A DNA stretch of 13,399 bases from Planctomycetaceae bacterium (GTDB lineage: Bacteria > Planctomycetota > Planctomycetia > Pirellulales > Pirellulaceae), in NCBI GenBank assembly GCA_007695205.1, contig REEF01000357.1, positions 1-13,399 on the forward strand, written 5' to 3'. Positions 1-7,473 of this stretch are shown piece by piece (position 1 is the first letter of the stretch; the number at the start of each line of letters is the position of its first letter). The translations under genes and the position numbers were made by a program. A model generated the notes under the pieces. It was not told the DNA's origin, did no database searches, and worked only from the letters and a program-made list of their open reading frames with translations.

Positions 1-54
1 GATCTACCACATGGAAAGCGGCTTGCCCGAAAACGACTCCCGACCCCTTCCGCC
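1..54 (-). repeat. Partial copy of the 75-bp hairpin element found at 13200-13274
   Basis: Bases 1-54 align without gaps to the reverse complement of 13194-13247, with about 44 of 54 positions identical by eye. The best part is 27-48, which differs from the reverse complement of 13200-13221 at two positions and is identical to 13253-13274 over 22 bases. Only the loop and one arm lie inside the window; the other arm would be to the left of base 1. It sits just beyond the 3' end of the DUF1559 gene. Confidence 0.7.
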
Positions 55-88
55 CAGAGAAACGACGTTTCCAAATCAAATCGTTGGG

Positions 89-1012
89 CTAGTAGCTGCC
101 GATCACTTCGCCGCCGGCTCGGGTTGTCAGAGCGTCGTAGACTGTCACGTCCAAAGTGTCCGAGAGAAAATGAATGGACCCATCGACGAACGCGTGCTGC
201 GCTCCGCCCGGGTGTTGACTGGAAGGTCCATATTCTTGGCCGATCGAGTTCGGGAAAACCCCGCCGGGAAAATAGGGCGTGTAGTTGATCGAAACGCTAT
301 TCCCGGCAAACGTAGGGTTCGTCAAGTCGGTCCAGCGTGCGGCTACCGCTGCGGTCGTACCATCGATCCATACTGAAGAGCGTTCCTCGCGGGTCTCTGC
401 CAAGACAATCGTGTGCGAGGTGCCGTCCAGGACGTCCCGAAACCCGATTCGGGACTGAGGGAACATCACGCCTTCAGCCGGAACAGCGCCGGCCAGCCCC
501 AGCACCGTCCGTGATCCCAAGGCAACGTAGTTACGGATGGCAAAACGAGCGTACCCGACGTTCGTCACGTACAGCGGGTCGTCGCTGAAATCCTTGCCCG
601 AGTAGCTGGGACAGCGGTAGAAAGGCAGGATCGTGGACGCTGCCTCCCGGTTCTCCGGGGCCAGCGCCGAAACACGGTAGTCGATTTCGCCGGCGAGGTT
701 TTCCTGTTCTATATAGGGCAGCAGTAAACTGGCGAAACTGTGCAAGTGGATGTTCGGATCGGCCGGACTCGCTCCCGGATAGCCCCACACGCCGGCTCCA
801 AATCCGCTGGTGCTACTGGGCGGAAACACCTTGAATGCCTGTTCATAGTTATGCAGGGCCAGCGCGATCTGTTTCAGATTGTTTTTGCATTGCGTGCGCC
901 GTGCCGCCTCGCGCGCCGCCTGGACCGCCGGCAACAGCAAAGCCACCAGGACACCGATCACCGCCATGACCACTAGTAGTTCTACAAGCGTGAACCCCCT
1001 CGAACGTCCCAT
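89..1012 (-). CDS. DUF1559 domain-containing protein with type II pseudopilin-like N-terminus
   Basis: The protein (307 aa) starts with a prepilin-type signal, GFTLVELLVVMAVIGVLVAL: cleavage is expected between Gly6 and Phe7, Glu is at mature position 5, and a hydrophobic helix follows. Next comes the segment REAARRTQCKNNLKQIALAL, which I recognise from the large planctomycete DUF1559 family. The C-terminus carries the family's HPGGAQHAFVDG and final AGGEVI motifs, so it looks complete at the usual length of about 300 aa. Start choice: ATG at 1012 lies 7 bases after an AGGGGAG ribosome site (1020-1026); the ATG at 1018 leaves only one base, so it is less likely. These proteins are presumably processed by a prepilin peptidase and exported, but their function is unknown. 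It is divergent from the PadR gene and shares its promoter region. Whether it works with the neighbouring secretion system is not shown. Confidence 0.93.
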   Translation of the reverse strand: MGRSRGFTLVELLVVMAVIGVLVALLLPAVQAAREAARRTQCKNNLKQIALALHNYEQAFKVFPPSSTSGFGAGVWGYPGASPADPNIHLHSFASLLLPYIEQENLAGEIDYRVSALAPENREAASTILPFYRCPSYSGKDFSDDPLYVTNVGYARFAIRNYVALGSRTVLGLAGAVPAEGVMFPQSRIGFRDVLDGTSHTIVLAETREERSSVWIDGTTAAVAARWTDLTNPTFAGNSVSINYTPYFPGGVFPNSIGQEYGPSSQHPGGAQHAFVDGSIHFLSDTLDVTVYDALTTRAGGEVIGSY

Positions 1013-1019
1013 CGGCATG

Positions 1020-1026
1020 CTCCCCT
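1020..1026 (-). promoter_or_regulatory. Ribosome binding site of the DUF1559 gene
   Basis: AGGGGAG on the minus strand, 7 bases before the ATG at 1012 and only one base before the ATG at 1018. It decides the start in favour of 1012. Confidence 0.6.
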
Positions 1027-1055
1027 GCTAAATCTCAGTAGTATACCATCTCACC

Positions 1056-1061
1056 TATAAT
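1056..1061 (+). promoter_or_regulatory. Candidate -10 box for the PadR gene
   Basis: A perfect TATAAT on the plus strand, overlapping the left arm of the dyad at 1057-1075. No good -35 hexamer is seen at the proper spacing. If used, the leader to the ATG at 1186 would be roughly 118 bases. On the opposite strand TATACT (1045-1040) could serve the DUF1559 gene, also without a clear -35. Confidence 0.35.
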
Positions 1062-1075
1062 GTGCGTGGCATTAT
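1057..1075. promoter_or_regulatory. Candidate operator, perfect dyad ATAATG-N7-CATTAT
   Basis: A perfect 6-base inverted repeat with a 7-base spacer lies between the divergent DUF1559 and PadR genes and overlaps the TATAAT at 1056-1061. PadR-family repressors usually bind AT-rich dyads of about this size in their own promoters, so autoregulation and control of DUF1559 are possible. That link is inference; a 6-base dyad can also arise by chance. Confidence 0.4.
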
Positions 1076-1185
1076 GAGCCCAGTGTTGTCGCGTGTCAAG
1101 CGCCGACGGTGAGAATCGCCGTGGGAAAGCACCTCTTGACATCCGGGACGCGCCCCGTCAACCTTGGCGGAAGGATGATCGAATC

Positions 1186-1584
1186 ATGAATACGAACCGA
1201 TTGCATGTGCTGACGGATTTCGAAGAATGCCCCTGTACTGGGGGCACGTTGGACAAGCTGGTTCAGCCGGCGATCATGGTCGTGTTGACAGAGGGGCCAT
1301 CGCACGGCTATCGCTTGGCGGAGCGGGTCGGAGCCATGTCTTTGTCGGGTGGCCAGAAGCCGAATGCTTCCGGCGTCTATCGAGTCTTGAAGCAGATGGA
1401 GGCCCGAGGATTGGTCGCCTCGTCCTGGACCTTCTCCGAATCCGGGCCCGCCAAGCGATCTTATCAATTGACACCGGCCGGCGAGGCCTGTCTGAAACGC
1501 TGGATCGCGACGTTGACCGCGTATCGCGACGGAATCTCCGCGTTGCTCAAGGCCGCACGGAAGGCGGTCGATACGGATCACTGA
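1186..1584 (+). CDS. PadR-family winged-helix transcriptional regulator with N-terminal CPC motif
   Basis: The protein (132 aa) matches PadR: a first helix block containing EGPSHGYRL (36-44), a recognition-helix region SGVYRVLKQMEARGLV (62-77), and the wing GPAKRSYQLTPAGE (87-100), followed by a C-terminal dimerisation helix. The length is typical for a short PadR. An unusual Cys-Pro-Cys-Thr-Gly-Gly precedes the first helix (Cys15, Cys17). Start choice: ATG at 1186 follows GGAAGGA (1169-1175) by 10 bases; a GTG start at 1093 would add 31 residues unlike the family and is rejected. PadR proteins are dimeric DNA-binding repressors, often ligand-responsive. It diverges from DUF1559 and converges on gspM with one base between stop codons. 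The target genes are unknown; self-regulation through the dyad at 1057-1075 is plausible. Confidence 0.9.
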   Translation: MNTNRLHVLTDFEECPCTGGTLDKLVQPAIMVVLTEGPSHGYRLAERVGAMSLSGGQKPNASGVYRVLKQMEARGLVASSWTFSESGPAKRSYQLTPAGEACLKRWIATLTAYRDGISALLKAARKAVDTDH

Positions 1585-1585
1585 C

Positions 1586-2542
1586 TTAGTGTTCGGGGGG
1601 CAGGGCGAAGGCGTCGGTCAGGCGGTCGCCCAGGGACAGAAGCCAGCGTTCGCCTTCGACACGAAGGATGACATCCGGGCCCAGCACCTGGGCGATTTCC
1701 AGCGACAACGAGCCCAATTGCAATTGTTGGCCGATGCGGAGTTTGACCAATTCATTCGTCGCGCGCAGGGTGAACCAGACTTCGGGCTGGCCGTCGATCT
1801 GGTTGATCGACGTCAGGTAGGCCGAATCGATCGGGTCGGGAGTCCCCCCCATGCCGAAGACATTGCGTTGGACGATGCTGGTCTTGTACGTTTCCATCTG
1901 GTCTGCGGCCAAACGTTCGGACGCGCGCCAGGTACGGCGGCGGAATTCTTCGTACAGGCCTTCCTGAGTGTTGTCGGCGTCTTTGGCGCTGGAGCCGATC
2001 AACGCCAGTGCCTCGATCGACATCGACACATCCAGTTGTTCGGATCGCTGCAGGGGGGAAATGGTCAGCGAACGGACCGTATGCAAGAGATCGGTTTGAT
2101 AAAAGGCGAACAAGAACCGGGTCAATTGTTCCAGGGTGCCTCGTCCTCGAACACTGAACGACAGGCTGTGGTACAACCCGCGACGCGTCGTCGGTTCACT
2201 GGAGGTCACGCTGGGATTGGACCACTGAACGTCCTCGACCAACTCGACCAACCACGCTTGGTACAAGGAACGGGCGACTTCCGAGTTCTCCGGCAGGGAC
2301 TGCTGCTGCCAGACTTCCAACAGCTTGCCCGCCTCGCGGATCTTGGCTAATCCGTCTTCTCGCTGCTTGATATCTTCGCGCAATCGTGCGGTTTCGCGTT
2401 GGGCGTCCTGCAAGGGGCCCTGGATCCAGCGGTCCATCAACCAGGTGCCTCCGAAATAGGCGGCCATGACCAGCATGATGGCGCCCAACATATACTGGCG
2501 AAAGTGATTCGTCTGGGCTTTCTCCGTCGTCCTCTTGTTCAT
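1586..2542 (-). CDS. gspM: Type II secretion GspM/PilO-like protein with GspC/PilP-like C-terminal domain
   Basis: This 318-aa protein has a short cytoplasmic N-terminus, one membrane helix (about residues 17-36), a charged coiled coil (about 41-75) and a PilO/GspM-like periplasmic region (about 90-185). Family GspM proteins are about 160-200 aa, so the C-terminal third is extra. That part contains RNVFG (226-230), then a stretch rich in beta strands (241-310) with the pattern of the GspC HR and PilP domains, ending GERWLLSLGDRL. I infer a GspM-GspC fusion. It would sit in the inner membrane, pair with GspL and, through the HR-like part, could contact the secretin. It is the last gene of the operon; its ATG overlaps the gspL stop by 4 bases (ATGA). 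Membership in the platform is well supported by position; the HR-like call rests on pattern only. Confidence 0.85.
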   Translation of the reverse strand: MNKRTTEKAQTNHFRQYMLGAIMLVMAAYFGGTWLMDRWIQGPLQDAQRETARLREDIKQREDGLAKIREAGKLLEVWQQQSLPENSEVARSLYQAWLVELVEDVQWSNPSVTSSEPTTRRGLYHSLSFSVRGRGTLEQLTRFLFAFYQTDLLHTVRSLTISPLQRSEQLDVSMSIEALALIGSSAKDADNTQEGLYEEFRRRTWRASERLAADQMETYKTSIVQRNVFGMGGTPDPIDSAYLTSINQIDGQPEVWFTLRATNELVKLRIGQQLQLGSLSLEIAQVLGPDVILRVEGERWLLSLGDRLTDAFALPPEH

Positions 2543-4122
2543 GGGGAGGCCTCGTCACTGGTTTTCTCGGCGACCAACGCCGTCGGCGATGTTTCCTGTT
2601 CTTCCAATTCCGCTTCCGATACGGATCCCGCTTCTTCGGACACGCCGGTGGTCGCTACGGCAGCGCCGTGTTCGGGATACTGTTCGGGGCGTCGCGGTAC
2701 GACGGAAATGGAGGTCTCGAACAGCCATGTGTAATCTTCTTCCCCGGCGCGCTGGGAGATTCGGCGGCTGCGGACGCTGCGAAACGGATCTCGGATCTTC
2801 CCTTCCATGTTGGCCACGATGTTTGGGTCGCGGACCAGTCCTTGCATGTCGATGATGCCGCCGCGTGTCTGAGATGGACGCATGGTCATCCGTAACAAAA
2901 CTGCGTCTCGACCGCTGGGAAATCGCTGCGACAAATCCCGCAGTTCGTCCAACCAGTTGGCATCTCGTGATCTCCACGAAGCGATCGCCTCGATGCGATC
3001 GCGTTGTTCGACGGCCTTCCGAGCGTTGGCGTTCAATTCACGCAGTCGTTGACGCAACCCTCGATTCACATCCTCTGCCTCGGCCAATTGGCCCCAGACA
3101 TGATAGGTTAAACCGAGAGCCAGGATCGCAACCATCCCGGCGATCCCCAACGCCACGCGCCAGCGTGGTATCGGCTTGACGGGCCGCTTGGGGTGCAGGA
3201 AATCCACGGGGTGATTTCGCACGACTTCGTCTAACAGCATGCCCAACAGGGGTGCGAAACGGCCGCGGTCCGGCGGAATCCGTGTCTCGGTGACCCCGGT
3301 TACGGTGAACGGATCCAGTATTTTGACGGTGAATGCGTCCTGACCATCAAATTGATCGATCAGCATTGCGTAATCGGTGGCGCCGCCGATCAAATAGATT
3401 CGCTCTACCGGCTGGTCCCCCAGTTGATCGCGAGGCGCGGTCAGGATGGTCCGGTGGATCTCGGTCGACAGCCGGTCTGCCAGGTCGTCGTCGGAAATAT
3501 CGGCAAGCAACTGGACGGTTCGACTATACAACAATCGGCCCCGCGAGACGATATTCAAATCCACCTCGCGTCCCACTCGGTCCACCACCAAACAGGCTCG
3601 CCCCGAACCGCTGACCAGTCGACGGAACAACGAGGTCGAAGCCAAGGGGCGGAGGATCACCCGCTGGGGCTTTAAGCCTGCTGCTGCACACCGGCTGTGA
3701 ACTGACTTCAGATCGCTCTGTTGCAGAGCGGCCACCGTCACCCGCCGCGATTGGTCCACCGCGCTGTCGGCGGCGATGAAGTCCAGTATGGTATCTTCTT
3801 TGATCGCGGCCGATTCCTGCATCGCCTGATTCGTAACCAGCTCGGGCAGTTCCGCATCGGTCGCAGGTGGAAGCGTCAGGTACAAAAGCTCGACGCTGCT
3901 GCGCGGTAAACCGACCAACAGACGGCAGCGGGTGGCCGAATGCTTCTTCAAGATCTCTTTGATCCACGCCCCGAACGCCTCGTCGGCACCACCCGCTTTG
4001 GCTTCTTCTGGATCGAAGTCACGCGAACCCAGAGCGCGCACGCGCACTTGTCGGCCGCTGATTATGCCGAGCACGTAGCGAGCCTGCTCTTGATCCCAGT
4101 CGACAGCAAGTACATGAGGCAT
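2539..4122 (-). CDS. gspL: Type II secretion GspL / fused PilM-PilN-like inner-membrane protein
   Basis: This 527-aa protein has an actin-like ATPase fold in residues 1-300: the phosphate-1 type motif AVDWD (6-10) and the adenosine-type motif LIGGATD (244-250). It then has the PilM-PilN style junction VDFLHPKRP (306-314), one membrane helix (about 321-343), a coiled coil (345-385) and a small periplasmic ferredoxin-like region (about 390-477). GspL proteins share this architecture and recruit the GspE ATPase to the membrane while pairing with GspM. Odd: residues 480-527 form a Glu/Ser/Thr-rich tail that looks disordered. Usual GspL length is near 400, so this is long. Start: ATG at 4122 follows GAGAGG (4131-4136) at good spacing. 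A 62-base gap separates it from gspK; it overlaps gspM by 4 bases. Confidence 0.9.
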   Translation of the reverse strand: MPHVLAVDWDQEQARYVLGIISGRQVRVRALGSRDFDPEEAKAGGADEAFGAWIKEILKKHSATRCRLLVGLPRSSVELLYLTLPPATDAELPELVTNQAMQESAAIKEDTILDFIAADSAVDQSRRVTVAALQQSDLKSVHSRCAAAGLKPQRVILRPLASTSLFRRLVSGSGRACLVVDRVGREVDLNIVSRGRLLYSRTVQLLADISDDDLADRLSTEIHRTILTAPRDQLGDQPVERIYLIGGATDYAMLIDQFDGQDAFTVKILDPFTVTGVTETRIPPDRGRFAPLLGMLLDEVVRNHPVDFLHPKRPVKPIPRWRVALGIAGMVAILALGLTYHVWGQLAEAEDVNRGLRQRLRELNANARKAVEQRDRIEAIASWRSRDANWLDELRDLSQRFPSGRDAVLLRMTMRPSQTRGGIIDMQGLVRDPNIVANMEGKIRDPFRSVRSRRISQRAGEEDYTWLFETSISVVPRRPEQYPEHGAAVATTGVSEEAGSVSEAELEEQETSPTALVAEKTSDEASP

Positions 4123-4184
4123 AAGATATTCCTCTCGGAATGAGGGTAGGCGTTTGATGTTTGCTGGGTTGGGTCGACCGATGG

Positions 4185-5921
4185 TTATCGCAGATCGGTC
4201 TGCAGTCCGAGTTCAGCGTCGGTAAAGCCTCGGCCAAGCAATCCCAGATCTTTCCAGTATACCTGACGGGGCGGAGAAACCGAAGCGTCCAGCACAACTT
4301 CACCGCGAGCCACCAATCGTGTGGATTCCCCGAAGGCGACAATCTGTGCTCGATAGACGTCTCCGCCACATGTCAGATACGGTTCCAGACGCCGCATTTG
4401 TTCGAGATCCACCAGACCTTCGGTGTACAACCAGATCGGATAACGATACTGTTCGCCCGCATCGGAGGAAAATCCGTCGCGAGCTGCTAGAATGCGATCG
4501 ACCAGCGATTCGTCCAACTCGGGGATGCCCAACAAAATCAAACGTCCCGCCTGGTTGATGTTCACTCTTCCTCGGATCACGTCCTGGTCCACCGTGGTTG
4601 TCAGATCGAACCATTGCGGCAGATCGTCCCGCAATTGATCTCGCTGGTCTGCGAATGGATTGGGGACTTCCCGCATGGGTTGGGATTCTTCGCTCAGTTC
4701 ACTGATTTCCTCCAGCGGGATTTCCAGTAGATCTTCTAGGGATTCGTCCAGCAGATCGTTGGCTGGGGCTTGCGAAGTGGATTCCTGGACCGTTTCTGGC
4801 AGAGTATCGTCCGGCTGACTCTCCGGTGGCAAAAAGACGCGTGCTTCGATCAGATCCAAGATCGATTCGATACGATATTCCGCCGGTTGCGACAGATCCA
4901 GCGAGACGGCTTGCCCGTCTGGAGGCGGCTTGGTACCCCAACGACTTGACGGGCTCGACGCTCCCGATGTGGCCCCCGCCGCGGCTGCTGCCGAGGGCGA
5001 TGACCCGTCGACCGTTGGAGCTTGCGGTCCGAATTGGCGATAGGCGACAACAAAGTCGGCCGTTCGTTGATCGAAGGCCTTCGTCAATTGCTGGTGCAAG
5101 GGTTGCAGTTCGTCTTGATTCAGATCGATCCGCGGTTCGCCTTGGAACGTACGATTCGCCTCGGCGCTGTACAGGGTCAACAATCGAGCCCAAGGCGTCT
5201 GGCCGCTGGTCGTGTTTCCAGCGGCATGGAGTGTTTGGTGCGAGTCGCTGTCTTGTCGAAAATTCGCATTGGTATCGGTGCCGAACAGGCTGGCGCGACT
5301 GACGTCGCGCACCAGCAGCAATTCCTCGAGAACGGCGGGCACATCGTTTCGCGGTTCATAGGGCAGGCCGCGCCCGACATAGTAATCCGCCTCGGCGCCC
5401 GACGGCCGCGGTGTATCGTCGCCATCGATCCAATCCAGGATGGCATCCGCGATCGGTTCGGTCATACCGGGCAGTTGCATCAAGGCCTGGCTGGCCGCTC
5501 CCGGTTGATCCTGTTCCCAATCCAGCAACACGGACAGGTTCAAACGAGCCGATTCGTTCTGCAGCCCGAACCTCACCTCGCTGGACGCTTCGGTCTCGTC
5601 CTGTGGTGAAAGGATGCTGAACCGGGTGTCGTCGCTGGCCGCCGAATCAGGCGAGAGGGACACGGCGGCGAAGACGGCGGAATTCTGATGCGTGCCCCCC
5701 GCTTGTTGGCGTGCGGACGGCGACTGTGCCAAAAAGCCGCGCATCAGTTCGATGCCCGAAGCCAGGGTCTGCTGCAGTTGCTGCTGGTCGCCTTGCACGT
5801 GCACCGCCTGGTTCTCCAGGGAAAGATTCAGGACGAATGCCAGACCGGCCAGCGTGAGCATCACGATGATGACCATCACGATCAAGACGATGAATCCGGG
5901 ATGACGACGGCGGTGGATCAT
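4185..5921 (-). CDS. gspK: Type II secretion minor pseudopilin GspK
   Basis: The protein (578 aa) begins RRRHPGF followed by a hydrophobic helix (about 10-32). Cleavage after Gly9 gives Phe at +1 and Ile rather than Glu at +5, as expected for GspK, the tip pseudopilin. The diagnostic GspK segment is present: DWIDGDD (163-169) and GAEADYY (175-181), with the SAM-like region around it and NDVPAVLEELLLVRDV (192-207). A second helix-hairpin-like block, RVNINQAGRLILLGIPELD (452-470), follows. GspK is usually near 320 aa; the excess is mainly in residues 300-437, a Ser/Ala-rich then Glu-rich insert of low complexity. Start: the ATG at 5921 puts the prepilin signal at the N-terminus and overlaps the gspJ stop (ATGA); the open frame runs 348 bases further upstream, but that extension is the gspJ antiframe. 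GspK caps the pseudopilus with GspI and GspJ. Confidence 0.92.
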   Translation of the reverse strand: MIHRRRHPGFIVLIVMVIIVMLTLAGLAFVLNLSLENQAVHVQGDQQQLQQTLASGIELMRGFLAQSPSARQQAGGTHQNSAVFAAVSLSPDSAASDDTRFSILSPQDETEASSEVRFGLQNESARLNLSVLLDWEQDQPGAASQALMQLPGMTEPIADAILDWIDGDDTPRPSGAEADYYVGRGLPYEPRNDVPAVLEELLLVRDVSRASLFGTDTNANFRQDSDSHQTLHAAGNTTSGQTPWARLLTLYSAEANRTFQGEPRIDLNQDELQPLHQQLTKAFDQRTADFVVAYRQFGPQAPTVDGSSPSAAAAAGATSGASSPSSRWGTKPPPDGQAVSLDLSQPAEYRIESILDLIEARVFLPPESQPDDTLPETVQESTSQAPANDLLDESLEDLLEIPLEEISELSEESQPMREVPNPFADQRDQLRDDLPQWFDLTTTVDQDVIRGRVNINQAGRLILLGIPELDESLVDRILAARDGFSSDAGEQYRYPIWLYTEGLVDLEQMRRLEPYLTCGGDVYRAQIVAFGESTRLVARGEVVLDASVSPPRQVYWKDLGLLGRGFTDAELGLQTDLR

Positions 5922-6985
5922 GGCCGGGAGGTCCTCAACCAGTCTTCGGATCGCTGCGGCGCCGGTTTGGGGGCGCCAGGTGAGGTCCAGCGCGGCGGCG
6001 CGATCCGAGGCGCGGTGACGCGGGGTACGGGTTGGGTCGCGGGCGTCTGGACCACGCGAGGCCGGCGATATTCGGCGGAGCCCGGCAAGTCCACCACCAT
6101 CTGTAGTTGCGTCACCGGCGACGTGACCGGGGCGGCGGATTCTTCCAACTGGTCTTCGATCGGTTCCGCGACGGGTTGATCGGGCGCTGGCGGATCGGCC
6201 AGTCCGATCCGCACCTCGACCGCCACCGGCAGCGAATTGCGTTGCAAACTGTTCCAACTGCTCGTCCAACCCACGCCATCGAAGTAGCGGAACTGGACCG
6301 AAACCACTTCGGGAACCCAGATCCAGCGGTCGTCCACCGCAGCGGTGGAACTCGAATCCTGCCCGGCAAGCGGATTCCGCCGATCGGCATCTTCGAAGGG
6401 ATTCTCTCCCACGAGCGAAGCACCGGTCCCTGATTCGTCGTGGTCATCGATGGGCGTTTCGAAATCAAGTTCCCGGCGGACCAGGCCTCTGGGCATCGCG
6501 GGGGTTGCTGATTCGGGATCATCGATGGCGGACGAAGCGGAGGTGAACGTGTAGAAGATGGTTCGCAGCTCGGGTACCCGCGCCGCAGGAGCATCGGTTG
6601 GTTGCCCCGCCGCGCCGACCGGAATGCGACTTCCTTGTCGCGGCGTGATCTGCAAGACATCCACCCGCAAGCCGCTGGACGTCCCCGAGAATCCGAATCG
6701 GCGGCGTTGAGCGTCGCCCCAACGACGATCGGGCAAGCCCGGGATCGGGTCCTGGATCGCCGACTGCAGGTCGTCCGCGATCTGCTGCATCAGAGCTCGG
6801 CACAATTGCGAACGTTCGACGCGCGCCTGGCCTCGATCGAACAGATTGGCGTAGGTGCTGTACAAGGTCCATAATCCCACCAGCAAGATGCTGCACAAAG
6901 CCGTGGCCACGATCATCTCCAACAGCGTGTACGCGGCGTATCGACGTCGGGGCAACCTGGCCGGCGAGTAGATGACCCGTTTCAT
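5918..6985 (-). CDS. gspJ: Type II secretion minor pseudopilin GspJ
   Basis: The protein (355 aa) has a leader of 18 residues ending RRRYAA, then YTLLEMIVATAL with Glu at mature position 5; the residue before cleavage is Ala instead of the usual Gly. The globular part ends with the GspJ-type pattern SVQFRYFDGVGW (229-240), W244 and LPVAVEVRI (252-260). Family length is about 200-240 aa. The extra length comes from a middle insert (about 150-220) and a Pro-rich tail (about 300-355) that looks disordered. Start: ATG at 6985 overlaps the gspI stop by one base (TGATG); a TTG start at 7012 is possible but would add nine residues without benefit. GspJ forms the tip complex with GspI and GspK. Confidence 0.9.
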   Translation of the reverse strand: MKRVIYSPARLPRRRYAAYTLLEMIVATALCSILLVGLWTLYSTYANLFDRGQARVERSQLCRALMQQIADDLQSAIQDPIPGLPDRRWGDAQRRRFGFSGTSSGLRVDVLQITPRQGSRIPVGAAGQPTDAPAARVPELRTIFYTFTSASSAIDDPESATPAMPRGLVRRELDFETPIDDHDESGTGASLVGENPFEDADRRNPLAGQDSSSTAAVDDRWIWVPEVVSVQFRYFDGVGWTSSWNSLQRNSLPVAVEVRIGLADPPAPDQPVAEPIEDQLEESAAPVTSPVTQLQMVVDLPGSAEYRRPRVVQTPATQPVPRVTAPRIAPPRWTSPGAPKPAPQRSEDWLRTSRP

Positions 6986-7473
6986 CACTGGTCCCATCCG
7001 TCCCCGACCCAAGAGGGTGCCTCCGAGCCGGTCGCTGCTTCGGGGGATTCCACCGCATCGGAAAACAGAGACGATCGCGACTGCGATTCCAAATCCGGGG
7101 CGTGCATCCAGCGGAGCAGCGAAGCGCGTTTCCCGCGGCTTCGCCCCGCGCCGTCGATCTGTTCCGGAGCCACGGTCACACGTACCGCCGCCAAATCGTA
7201 CTGCCCCAAGGACTGGACCTGGACCTCGTAGGTCCAGCCGGGCATTTCAGAAATCGCCGTCGGGGATCGGTCGGCCAGCGGTTGAGCGCCGATCAGCACC
7301 TCGTTCAATTTGGCCTGGCACAGCAGTTGGGCGATGGTCAAGGATTCAGCGTCCTCGGCGTGTTGGCGTCCCACAGTCGCCATCTGGCTGAGCACCACCA
7401 GGCAGGCCAGCAGGATGCTGGTCGCCAGCAGCACCTCCATCAACGAAAATCCGGGCCGTCGCGTGGGCTTCAT
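6985..7473 (-). CDS. gspI: Type II secretion minor pseudopilin GspI
   Basis: The protein (162 aa) starts MKPTRRPGFSLMEVLLATSI: a short basic leader, cleavage after Gly8, Glu at mature position 5 and a hydrophobic helix to about residue 30. The segment AQLLCQAKLNEVLIG (48-62) and GWTYEVQVQSL (79-89) match the GspI layout of a helix followed by beta strands; the strand AVRVTV comes next (96-101). Usual GspI length is about 120-130, and the surplus is a Ser/Glu-rich C-terminal tail from about residue 125. GspI binds GspJ and GspK at the pseudopilus tip. Its ATG overlaps the gspH stop by 4 bases and its stop overlaps the gspJ start by 1, so translation of the three is probably coupled. Confidence 0.9.
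   Translation of the reverse strand: MKPTRRPGFSLMEVLLATSILLACLVVLSQMATVGRQHAEDAESLTIAQLLCQAKLNEVLIGAQPLADRSPTAISEMPGWTYEVQVQSLGQYDLAAVRVTVAPEQIDGAGRSRGKRASLLRWMHAPDLESQSRSSLFSDAVESPEAATGSEAPSWVGDGWDQ

Noticed and set aside
52..89. Terminator hairpin for the DUF1559 gene
   Set aside because: A 5-base outer stem (GCCCA/TGGGC) and a small inner palindrome exist, but the pairing is weak, the outer arm overlaps the stop codon and there is no T-run.
1136..1141. TTGACA as a -35 box for the PadR gene
   Set aside because: No -10-like sequence occurs at 16-18 bases downstream.
1093..1185. GTG-initiated N-terminal extension of the PadR gene
   Set aside because: The added 31 residues do not resemble PadR proteins, and the ATG at 1186 has a ribosome site.
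1589..2350. 253-aa plus-strand open frame
   Set aside because: It is the antisense of gspM, which has a clear operon position, start overlap and protein architecture.
5922..6269. N-terminal extension of gspK
   Set aside because: The 116 extra residues are Arg/Gly-rich, overlap gspJ in another frame and would bury the prepilin signal inside the protein.
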